In this document: piece after piece, positions 9,052 through 16,775 of the stretch
How positions within the stretch are numbered: position 1 is the stretch's first letter
How the letters are laid out: every line of letters begins with the position of its first letter
Source: Pontibacterium sp964228735
GTDB lineage: Bacteria; Pseudomonadota; Gammaproteobacteria; Pseudomonadales; Balneatricaceae
Reading direction: 5' to 3'
Length of the DNA stretch: 64,000 nt
NCBI RefSeq assembly: GCF_964228735.1
Contig: NZ_CAXRBQ010000086.1
Location: 62,001-126,000, forward strand
Translations under genes and position numbers: made by a program
Notes under the pieces: generated by a model
Database searches by the model: none
Told to the model about the DNA's origin: nothing
The model's input: the letters and a program-made list of their open reading frames with translations, nothing else

Positions 9052-10691
9052 TGAAAACGATGAAGATCTCAATGCCGGAGAGTGGCCTGTTTGCCGGGGT
9101 ACATCCGATCATGGCGGTGGGTTCCGGTTTGCTGGTGCTGGCATTTGTGTTGTTCACCCTGTTTGACCCGGAGTATGCAAGTTCTGTCTATGGGGCTGCC
9201 AAGGCCTATATTGCCTCTGATCTGGCCTGGTACTACGTGGGCATTGTCAGCGCCTTCCTGTTTTTTGCCGTTTGGCTGGCGTTTAGCCGCTACGGCAACA
9301 TCCGCCTGGGGGCGGACGACGCGCGACCGGAGTTCAGTAACTTCTCCTGGTTCTCCATGCTGTTCGGTGCCGGGATCGGTATCGGCATCCTGTTCTGGAG
9401 TATCGCTGAGCCGATCTACCACTTCCAAAGCAATCCGTTTATCGGTGAAGAACAGAAGCTGACCGCAGAAGCAGCACAGGCGGCGATGCGTATCTCCATC
9501 TTCCACTGGGGTTTGCACGGCTGGGCACTGTTTGCCGTGATCGGTCTGGTGCTGGCCTATTTCTCCTACCGCAAGGGGCTGCCGCTGAGTATCCGCTCCA
9601 GCCTCTATCCGATCTTCGGTGAGCGTATCTACGGCCCAATCGGTCACGTGGCGGACCTGCTGGCGGTATTTGGCACCGTGTTTGGTATCGCCACCTCCCT
9701 GGGGCTCGGCGCACAGCAGATGAATGCGGGTTTGAGCCACCTGTTTGGTATCGAAGTGTCGTCCACCAATCAGGTGATCCTGATCGTATTGATCTCGATT
9801 GTTGCCACCGTATCGGTGCTGACCGGGGTGAACAAAGGCATTCGTATCCTCAGTGAGCTGAATATGCAGCTGACCGGTTTGATCCTGGTTCTGTTTGTCC
9901 TGTTTGGTCCGACCGCGTATGTGCTGGGCTCCTTCTTTACCAACACCGGTGACTACCTGTTCCACGTGGTGGAGCTGGGCCTGTGGGTGAATCCTGATCC
10001 GGAAAGTCCATGGCAGGGCTGGTGGACCATCTTCTACTGGGGCTGGTGGATCGCCTGGGCGCCGTTTGTGGCGATGTTCATTGCCCGTATCTCCAAGGGC
10101 CGTACGATCCGCGAATTTGTGCTGGGCGTGCTGATTGCTCCAACCGTCCTGTCCACCTTCTGGATCACCGTATTCGGCAACAGCGCGATCTTCCTGGAGT
10201 TGTACAGCGGTGGCGGCGTGGTAGACGCGGTGAATAGCGATATCACCATGGCCCTGTTCAAAACCATCGAACTGATGGTCTCCAGCGAGCTGCTGGCGAT
10301 CACGATGGCGGGTATCTGCACCTTTATGCTGGTGACCTACTTCGTCACCTCGGCGGACTCCGCCACGCTGGTGATCTGCACCCTGGTGTCCATGGGTGAT
10401 GAGCACCCACCGGCACGTTACCGCGTGTTCTGGGGGATGGCGATTGGCGCGGTGGCGGCGGTGCTGCTGTTCGCGGGTGGCCTGAAAGCGCTGCAGACCG
10501 CATCGATTGTAGCTGCCTTACCGTTCTCTGTTATTGCCCTGATGGCGACCTACGGGCTCTACAAGTCCCTGCGGGCTGAGCCACTGCCGGGCAAGCCGAC
10601 GAAGAAACATGCGCCGGTTGCGGAGCCGGAAGAAGCTCATGTCGAAGTTCCGGTCGAAGCGCAGGTCAGCGTAGCGACAAGTTCCAACTGA
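9051..10691 (+). CDS. dddT: BCCT-family DMSP/betaine transporter DddT
   Basis: A 546-residue inner-membrane transporter of the betaine/carnitine/choline family with about 12 hydrophobic helices. The BCCT signature is visible as FYWGWWIAWAPFVAMFIARIS around residues 325-345, including the aromatic residues that form the trimethylammonium/dimethylsulfonium cage. The ~45-residue C-terminal tail is rich in Glu, Pro and Val and likely cytoplasmic. It lies between Usp and dddB in the DMSP operon, matching the place of dddT in Marinomonas and Halomonas clusters, so DMSP is the probable substrate; glycine betaine or choline remain possible. The start overlaps the usp stop by one base. Confidence 0.9.
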   Translation: MKTMKISMPESGLFAGVHPIMAVGSGLLVLAFVLFTLFDPEYASSVYGAAKAYIASDLAWYYVGIVSAFLFFAVWLAFSRYGNIRLGADDARPEFSNFSWFSMLFGAGIGIGILFWSIAEPIYHFQSNPFIGEEQKLTAEAAQAAMRISIFHWGLHGWALFAVIGLVLAYFSYRKGLPLSIRSSLYPIFGERIYGPIGHVADLLAVFGTVFGIATSLGLGAQQMNAGLSHLFGIEVSSTNQVILIVLISIVATVSVLTGVNKGIRILSELNMQLTGLILVLFVLFGPTAYVLGSFFTNTGDYLFHVVELGLWVNPDPESPWQGWWTIFYWGWWIAWAPFVAMFIARISKGRTIREFVLGVLIAPTVLSTFWITVFGNSAIFLELYSGGGVVDAVNSDITMALFKTIELMVSSELLAITMAGICTFMLVTYFVTSADSATLVICTLVSMGDEHPPARYRVFWGMAIGAVAAVLLFAGGLKALQTASIVAALPFSVIALMATYGLYKSLRAEPLPGKPTKKHAPVAEPEEAHVEVPVEAQVSVATSSN

Positions 10692-10803
10692 TTTTCCCGC
10701 AAAGCAGGGAGCACAGATGTGTTTCCTCTCCAATCAACCCGACGGCTTCACTGCGTGTGAACTGAGCGTGAAGTCGTCTCCTGAACTTACTCGTGGAGTT
10801 GAT

Positions 10804-11961
10804 ATGTCCTCTCAAGTAATTCTTCCCCGCATCATGCAGGTTGGTGCGGGTGCCAGTGAAAATGTACATGAAGTACTAATGAGCCTGGGCTGTGACCGCC
10901 CGTTGATCATCACCGACAAGATGATGGTCCAGCTGGGGTATGCCGGTCGTATCCAGGAAGTATTGGCCCTGCATGGTGTGAATGCCGACGTGTTTGACGA
11001 CACCGTACCCGAGCCAACCGTGAACTCGATTCAGGCCGGTGTTGCGGCCATCCGTGACGGCAGCTACGACAGCATAATCGCGCTGGGTGGCGGTAGCCCG
11101 ATCGACAGTGCCAAGGCGATGGGGATTCTCGGCAAGTTCGGTGGTGAGATGCGGGACTACAAGTTCCCACGCATCGTCAACGAAGAGGGCCTGCCGATCA
11201 TCGCCGTGCCAACCACCGCAGGCACCGGTTCCGAAGTGACCCGCTTCACCATCATCACCGACGAAACCACCGATGAAAAAATGCTCTGTGTCGGTGTGGG
11301 CTTTATGCCGGTGGCAGCGCTGGTGGACTACACCCTGACGTTGTCGTTGCCTGCCCGGATCACCGCGGATACCGGCATCGATGCGCTGACCCACGCCATG
11401 GAGGCCTACGTAAGCCAGAAGGCGAACCACTACAGCGACAGTCAGGCGCTGGCGGCGATGAAATTGATCGGTCCGAATCTACGCAAGGTGTATCACGACG
11501 GCTCTGATGCCGCGGCCCGGGAGGCGATGATGCTGGGTTCCACCCTGGCCGGTGTGGCGTTCTCCAACGCGTCTGTGGCCTTGGTACACGGCATGAGCCG
11601 CCCGATCGGTGCCGCGTTCCACGTGCCCCACGGCTTGTCCAACGCCATGTTGCTGCCGAGTGTGACTGAATTCTCGATCCCAGGCGCACCGGATCGTTAC
11701 GCTGACTGTGCCCGTGCCATCGGCGTTGCCAGCGAAGCTGACAGTGACGAGGTGGCTAACGCCAAGCTGCTGGACGAATTGCGGGCGCTGAACGACGAAC
11801 TGCAGGTGCCAACACCGGAACAGTTTGGTATCGATCACACCACCTTTATGGAGCTGATGCCAACCATGGCGGAGCAGGCGCTGGCATCCGGTTCGCCCAA
11901 CAACAACCCACGTATCCCAAACGCACAGGAAATCGTCGAAATCTACAAAACACTGTGGTGA
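10804..11961 (+). CDS. dddB: Iron-containing alcohol dehydrogenase DddB
   Basis: A 385-residue group III (Fe-dependent) alcohol dehydrogenase. The NAD-binding GGGSPIDSAKAMG motif lies near residue 95, and the metal-ligand region DALTHAMEAYVS is followed by HGMSRPIGAAFHVPHG, giving the Asp-His-His-His set. In DMSP catabolism DddB oxidises 3-hydroxypropionate to malonate semialdehyde. The ATG at 10804 is chosen (TGGAG just upstream) because it starts at MSSQVILPRIM like relatives; an in-frame ATG at 10717 would add 29 residues without family resemblance. Positioned 112 bp after dddT and 81 bp before dddC, in the same direction. Confidence 0.9.
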   Translation: MSSQVILPRIMQVGAGASENVHEVLMSLGCDRPLIITDKMMVQLGYAGRIQEVLALHGVNADVFDDTVPEPTVNSIQAGVAAIRDGSYDSIIALGGGSPIDSAKAMGILGKFGGEMRDYKFPRIVNEEGLPIIAVPTTAGTGSEVTRFTIITDETTDEKMLCVGVGFMPVAALVDYTLTLSLPARITADTGIDALTHAMEAYVSQKANHYSDSQALAAMKLIGPNLRKVYHDGSDAAAREAMMLGSTLAGVAFSNASVALVHGMSRPIGAAFHVPHGLSNAMLLPSVTEFSIPGAPDRYADCARAIGVASEADSDEVANAKLLDELRALNDELQVPTPEQFGIDHTTFMELMPTMAEQALASGSPNNNPRIPNAQEIVEIYKTLW

Positions 11962-12042
11962 GCGCTCCGGCGTTTGTGCGGTTTTTGACAACGAATTCTG
12001 CAGGCAACTGCTTATCCGTTATGAATTGAGGAAAGAAAAAGA

Positions 12043-13539
12043 ATGAACATCGTAGGTCATCTGATTAATGGCACCATGGTCTCCGAAGCAGACCGAGTGC
12101 AGGACGTATACAACCCGGCTACCGGCAGTGTTTCCAAGCAGGTTGCGCTGGCGTCTAAAGCGACAGTAGAAGAGGCGATTGCTGCGGCGCAGGCGGCGTA
12201 TCCGGCGTGGCGTAATACACCACCGATCAAACGTGCACGCATTATGTTCCGCTACAAAGAGCTGCTGGAGCAGAATGCCGACAAGATCTGCGCCATGATC
12301 GGCGAAGAGCACGGCAAAATCAGCCACGATGCGGCGGGTGAACTGCAGCGTGGTATCGAAAACGTAGAATTCGCCTGTGGTATCCCGGAACTGCTGAAAG
12401 GGGATTACACCAAGAACGTAGGCCCGAATATCGACTCCTGGAGCGAATTCCAGCCGCTGGGTGTGGTGGCGGGCATTACCCCGTTTAACTTCCCAACCAT
12501 GGTACCGATGTGGATGTTCCCGCTGGCGATCGCCTGCGGCAACACCTTTGTGCTGAAGCCGTCCGAGCGTGATCCAAGCTCCACGCTGTTTATTGCTCAG
12601 CTGCTGCAGGAAGCCGGTTTGCCGGACGGTGTGCTCAACGTGGTGAACGGTGACAAGGAAGCAGTAGACGTACTGCTGACCGACGAGCGTATCAAGGCGG
12701 TGAGCTTTGTTGGCTCTACTCCGATTGCGGAGTACATCTACAGCACTGCCAACGCTAACGGTAAACGCTGCCAGGCGCTGGGTGGTGCAAAAAACCACGC
12801 CATCGTGATGCCGGATGCGGATATGGATAACACCGTGAATCAGCTGCTGGGTGCAGCGTTTGGTTCCTCAGGTGAACGTTGCATGGCGCTGTCGGTGGCG
12901 GTGGCTGTGGGTGATGCGGCGGCGGATGCGCTGGTTGCCAAAATGCGCGATGCGATGCAGTCCCTGAAAGTGGGCGCTTACACCGACAGCAGCAACGACT
13001 TCGGCCCGGTGATTACCGCCCAGCACCAGCAGAAAGTGGTCGGTTACATCAACAGCGCCGAACAGGACGGTGCCACTGTGGTGGTAGATGGCCGTTGTCC
13101 ACAGGTAAGTGGTTACGAGGAAGGTTTCTTTGTGGGTGCCACCCTGATCGACGGTGTGACACCGCAGATGCAGAGCTATCAGGAAGAGATCTTCGGGCCG
13201 GTACTGCAGGTGGTGCGTGTGAACAGCATGGAAGAGGCGATGCAGCTGATCGACGACCACGAATACGGTAACGGCACCTGCATCTTTACCCGTGACGGTG
13301 AGGCGGCGCGTTACTTCTCCGACCACATCCAGGTGGGCATGGTGGGTATCAACGTACCGCTGCCGGTGCCTGTGGCCTATCACAGCTTTGGTGGCTGGAA
13401 ACGTTCCCTGTTTGGAGATCTGCATGCCTACGGACCGGACGGCGTGCGCTTCTACACCAAGCGTAAGACCATCACCCAGCGCTGGCCTTCTGCCGGTGTG
13501 CGTGAAGGTGTGAACTTCTCGATGCCTACCATGAAATAA
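12043..13539 (+). CDS. dddC: CoA-acylating (methyl)malonate-semialdehyde dehydrogenase DddC
   Basis: A 498-residue aldehyde dehydrogenase of the MmsA type. The nucleotide-fold residues GVVAGITPFNFPTMVPMW and the catalytic cysteine in GSSGERCMALSVAV are present. In this pathway DddC converts malonate semialdehyde plus CoA and NAD to acetyl-CoA and CO2, completing assimilation of the C3 unit left after DMS release. A plain valine-catabolic MmsA would be the alternative, but the position after dddB argues for DddC. ATG at 12043 is preceded by GAGGAAAGAAAAAG. A 7-bp hairpin (CACCACG/CGTGGTG, 13555-13580) follows the stop, without a clear T run. Confidence 0.9.
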   Translation: MNIVGHLINGTMVSEADRVQDVYNPATGSVSKQVALASKATVEEAIAAAQAAYPAWRNTPPIKRARIMFRYKELLEQNADKICAMIGEEHGKISHDAAGELQRGIENVEFACGIPELLKGDYTKNVGPNIDSWSEFQPLGVVAGITPFNFPTMVPMWMFPLAIACGNTFVLKPSERDPSSTLFIAQLLQEAGLPDGVLNVVNGDKEAVDVLLTDERIKAVSFVGSTPIAEYIYSTANANGKRCQALGGAKNHAIVMPDADMDNTVNQLLGAAFGSSGERCMALSVAVAVGDAAADALVAKMRDAMQSLKVGAYTDSSNDFGPVITAQHQQKVVGYINSAEQDGATVVVDGRCPQVSGYEEGFFVGATLIDGVTPQMQSYQEEIFGPVLQVVRVNSMEEAMQLIDDHEYGNGTCIFTRDGEAARYFSDHIQVGMVGINVPLPVPVAYHSFGGWKRSLFGDLHAYGPDGVRFYTKRKTITQRWPSAGVREGVNFSMPTMK

Positions 13540-13663
13540 GCGATCGAGCGTCGGCACCACGTTCCAGTTGGGGCGTGGTGTTCCTACCGCGACACGCCCG
13601 TCGGGAGGCAGGATTAAGTTTAAGAATTACCTACACTTTTTTCTTGCGACTGCGCCGTCTTGG

Positions 13664-13692
13664 CTTATTCTGGAATCATCAAATAAGAATAA
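13664..13692. promoter_or_regulatory. Inverted repeat upstream of the ddd-linked LysR gene
   Basis: TTATTC (13665-13670) and GAATAA (13687-13692) form an inverted repeat; the overlapping CTTATT (13664-13669) / AATAAG (13682-13687) pair fits the T-N11-A style of LysR operators. It ends 36 bases before the regulator's start, a sensible place for autoregulation. Confidence 0.4.
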
Positions 13693-13728
13693 TTTACCGT
13701 CAGGTTGTATGAGTGTCGGTTGCCCACG

Positions 13729-14664
13729 ATGACAGCAAAAAACGTTAAAAAGAAACTGCCCCCACTGAACTGGCTACGCGCGTTTGAGGCGTCTGCGCGC
13801 CACCTCAATTTCACCCAGGCTGCGGCCGAGCTGAATATGACGCAGGCGGCGATCAGTCAGCAGATAAAAGGGCTGGAGAACCAGCTGGGTATGGCGCTGT
13901 TTAAACGTCTGCCGCGTGGCCTCGAATTGACCGAGGCTGGACAGGGTTTTATGCCGGTGGTGCAGGAATCGATCGAGCGTCTGGCCGTTGCCACCGATGA
14001 ACTGTTTGGTCAGGGGCGCAACCGATTACTGAACGTTCGGGTTAATCTGGTCTTCTTTACCACCTGGCTGGCGCCTCGATTAGGGCGTTTTCGTGCATTG
14101 CACCCCGAAGTTGGATTGCGTATCAGCAGCAATATCTGGGTGGATGAGCGGGAAAAAGAGGCAGATATGGAGATCCGTTATGGTACGGGTGTGTGGCGTG
14201 GATTTACCGCAAGCCGCCTCACCTGGGATGAGCTGATCCCGGTCTGCAGTCCACAGCTGGATAACGGATTACCGCCCCCACGTACCCCTGAAGAGCTGGA
14301 AAACCACACTCTGTTGCATGTGATCGGTTACAAGGAAGGTTGGGGCCATTGGCTCAACAAAACCGGTCATCCGGAAATCGATTCACCGCAGAGCTTCCAG
14401 CTGGATACCCTGATTACCGCTCTGGAGATGGCTTCACTGGGGCAGGGCATTGCCTTGGGACGGACCTCGCTGGTGGCACGTAAGCTGGCCTCCGGGGAGT
14501 TGATTGCGCCGATGGCTGAATCGGTGCCCACCGAGGAAGCCTTTTATCTGGTCAACCCTGATACCAGTTACCATCATCCGCACGCGGAAGTCTTCCGTCA
14601 GTGGCTGTTGTCAGAAGCGGAACAGGAGGCGGGGAGCGACCTGCCGCAGGTTGGCGACACCTGA
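13729..14664 (+). CDS. LysR-family regulator (GcvA-like), probable DddR
   Basis: A 311-residue LysR protein with the N-terminal winged helix-turn-helix LNWLRAFEASARHLNFTQAA ... TQAAISQQIKGLE, typical of the GcvA/AmpR subgroup, followed by a LysR substrate-binding domain (about residues 95-300). The start is the ATG at 13729; the frame extends upstream only through a TTG. It is the last gene of the ddd operon direction, 189 bp after dddC, and in related clusters a LysR regulator (DddR) at this place activates the transporter and catabolic genes in response to DMSP or its products. Naming it DddR is inference from position. Confidence 0.85.
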   Translation: MTAKNVKKKLPPLNWLRAFEASARHLNFTQAAAELNMTQAAISQQIKGLENQLGMALFKRLPRGLELTEAGQGFMPVVQESIERLAVATDELFGQGRNRLLNVRVNLVFFTTWLAPRLGRFRALHPEVGLRISSNIWVDEREKEADMEIRYGTGVWRGFTASRLTWDELIPVCSPQLDNGLPPPRTPEELENHTLLHVIGYKEGWGHWLNKTGHPEIDSPQSFQLDTLITALEMASLGQGIALGRTSLVARKLASGELIAPMAESVPTEEAFYLVNPDTSYHHPHAEVFRQWLLSEAEQEAGSDLPQVGDT

Positions 14665-14749
14665 GCCTGGCCTAACAATTGGAACCACTACGGATATCCA
14701 TGTCCGCGCATATGGTTGAGACAGGCCTGTTTTTTAAGCAGGCCTGGCT

Positions 14750-16282
14750 TCAGGCCGCGCTGTAACGCTCCGGTGGCGCTTCATACGGCTTAATCCCTGC
14801 GAACGTATCGGCGTTGTAGCGTCGGTGTTTGGCATCCACCATCTCATCCAGCGTATCAATTACCGTGTCACACGCGCGTTCAATCTGTTCGAAGGTAGCG
14901 TACAGCTGTGTCTGTATATCCAGATCCTGTTCCCAATCCTGACCGATCAGTTCCAGCACCAGCTGCATGTTCAGGTGCAGGTCCGCATGTGGTGTAGGGA
15001 TTGCGTTGAAGGCGCGCAGTTGGCCAAACTGTTCCTGCGTATCGTCAGCGTTCAGCCACTGACCGAGGTGGCATTGGTGCGTATCGATGTCTGCTGCCCG
15101 CGCGTTGTCCGAATCCCGTCCCAGGTTCACCGCCGTATAACCGTTCTGCTTGTGGATAAAGTGCTCCAGCTTGGCCAGGGAGGCGAAGCTCACGTCATGG
15201 ATATAGCTGATACGCGACAGGGCTGTGTTGGACGACTGGGCAACCTCATTGAAGTGGTTTTCAAACTGACCCAGGGTATCGCTGGATGCGATCGACATCT
15301 CCCGCATGGCGGCCGTGTCGGTCAACATGCGTGTGGATTCCTGACGCAGGGTTTGCATCACCTCTGAGATCTCTGAGGAGGCACGCTTGGAGTGTTCGGC
15401 CAGGCTGCGCACTTCATCGGCCACCACCGAGAAACCACGACCGTGTTCACCGGCACGGGCCGCTTCAATCGCCGCGTTTAGGGCCAGCAGGTTGGTCTGG
15501 TCGGCGATGGTGGTGATCAGATTCACCGAGTGGGTTACCGCTTCCTGGTGGGCGTTAAACTCCTCAACCGCTTTTGCCGTCTGGTCGATCTTCTGCACCA
15601 GCTGGCTGAAGATGCTGCTCATCTCCTGCATCGACTGGATACTGTCTTCCGCGGCGGAGGCGTTTTTGGCCGACAGGCTTTCCAGCTCTTCGGTGGCGGA
15701 GACGATGCCACGGATATCGGTTTGGCTGGTGGTCATGTTTTTCAGCAGGTTTTCGGCGTTCAGGTGCCCCAGGTTGGAGAGCAACTTATTGCGACGCTCC
15801 TTCTGGTGGTTTTCCTGCAGAATCTCCAGCGACTGGTTGCCCTGTTCCAGCGCTTCGCGGTAGGCCCCATGCAAGCCTGAGGTCTGCATCTTGCGGTAGA
15901 ACTTGCCCTCGCTGGCAAACTTCAGTGCGGTGGATTGTTCGCGGAAGCAGGTCTCCAGCTGGTCGAGCATGTTGTTAAAGTGCCAGCACACCTCGCCCAG
16001 GCTGTTGCGGTGGCGGATATGGGTGATACGTGAACCCAGCTGGCCGTCACTGATCTCCCGTGCCACGCGGGTGATCTCCGCCAGCGGTGACAGGGCGATG
16101 CGCAGGTTGTGCAGATAGAGCAGGGCGCTGCCGACACCAAACAGCATCAGGCCACCAAACCAGAGCCAGTCCATCGGTTGCCAGCCGTGGGACGCCATGC
16201 CGATAATCCCGGCAATAAACAGCAGCAGGTTTAGGAAAACAACCGCGTATACCGCTTTAGATAGAAAGGATAAATTCGTCAT
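14750..16282 (-). CDS. Methyl-accepting chemoreceptor with C-terminal CZB zinc-binding domain
   Basis: A 510-residue chemoreceptor. Two membrane helices lie at residues ~11-27 and 39-57 with almost no periplasmic loop, followed by HAMP-like sequence (LSPLAEITRVAREISDG), the MCP signalling domain with hairpin core IADQTNLLALNAAIEAARAG and VADEVRSLAEHS, and a C-terminal CZB domain (residues ~375-460) with the signature HQCHLGQWLN, the preceding LEHFIHKQNGY and the later PHADLH. CZB domains bind zinc and can sense oxidants or zinc. Its start overlaps the PAS gene by 26 bases, and together they carry the parts of an Aer-type aerotaxis receptor split over two proteins. Third gene of an FNR-box-preceded operon. 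Confidence 0.9.
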   Translation of the reverse strand: MTNLSFLSKAVYAVVFLNLLLFIAGIIGMASHGWQPMDWLWFGGLMLFGVGSALLYLHNLRIALSPLAEITRVAREISDGQLGSRITHIRHRNSLGEVCWHFNNMLDQLETCFREQSTALKFASEGKFYRKMQTSGLHGAYREALEQGNQSLEILQENHQKERRNKLLSNLGHLNAENLLKNMTTSQTDIRGIVSATEELESLSAKNASAAEDSIQSMQEMSSIFSQLVQKIDQTAKAVEEFNAHQEAVTHSVNLITTIADQTNLLALNAAIEAARAGEHGRGFSVVADEVRSLAEHSKRASSEISEVMQTLRQESTRMLTDTAAMREMSIASSDTLGQFENHFNEVAQSSNTALSRISYIHDVSFASLAKLEHFIHKQNGYTAVNLGRDSDNARAADIDTHQCHLGQWLNADDTQEQFGQLRAFNAIPTPHADLHLNMQLVLELIGQDWEQDLDIQTQLYATFEQIERACDTVIDTLDEMVDAKHRRYNADTFAGIKPYEAPPERYSAA

Positions 16283-16775
16283 AGCTGAGGTTCAGTTGGT
16301 TGAGTTTGGAGGTCAGCAAGCTGAGGGATGCATCAATCGCATCCCGTGGGCCTACCCGTTGTTCTTCGGCCAGCAGTTCGGCGTAGAGCGCTGACATGAT
16401 GGCGACAGCTTCCGGACGCGGTTTGCGGCGCACGGAGAAATACCCTACCGGGCGTCCATCGGGGCCGTTATCGGGGGTGACGTTGGCAAAGACCCAGTAA
16501 AAACTACCGTCTTTGGCCATGTTTTTGACGTAGGCGAAGCACTCCCGGCCCTCTTTGATGGTGGTCCAGAGGAAATGGAACACTCCGCGTGGCATATCAG
16601 GGTGGCGCACGATATTGTGCTGGGTGCCCAGCAGCTCCTCTTCGGAGTAACCGGAGAACTGGATAAAGATTTCGTTGCAGTAGGTGATGCGACCGCTGGC
16701 GTCCGTTTTGGATACGATGAAGTCGCCCTCTATCATCACACGTTCGTGCTGGGTGGGGGTGATCTTGTTTTTCAT
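16257..16775 (-). CDS. Aer-like PAS-domain protein (separate redox-sensing module)
   Basis: A 172-residue soluble protein that is mostly one PAS domain (about residues 15-125). The stretch NIVRHPDMPRGVF (from residue 54), followed by WTTIKEGRE and KNMAKDGSFYWV, is the pattern of the FAD-binding PAS domain of the aerotaxis receptor Aer. FAD binding and redox sensing are therefore likely. Unlike Aer it has no transmembrane, HAMP or MCP part; these are in the next gene, which overlaps by 26 bases. Its ATG overlaps by one base the stop of the upstream c-di-GMP enzyme. Probably a cytoplasmic partner of the chemoreceptor, which is inference. Confidence 0.85.
   Translation of the reverse strand: MKNKITPTQHERVMIEGDFIVSKTDASGRITYCNEIFIQFSGYSEEELLGTQHNIVRHPDMPRGVFHFLWTTIKEGRECFAYVKNMAKDGSFYWVFANVTPDNGPDGRPVGYFSVRRKPRPEAVAIMSALYAELLAEEQRVGPRDAIDASLSLLTSKLNQLNLSYDEFILSI

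Noticed and set aside
9069..10406. 445-codon frame antisense to dddT
   Set aside because: Gln/His/Asp-rich product with no family features, opposite a firm transporter gene.
14723..14745. AGGCCTG/CAGGCCT hairpin after the ddd-linked LysR gene as terminator
   Set aside because: The T run is in the loop, not after the stem, on either strand, so terminator function is doubtful.
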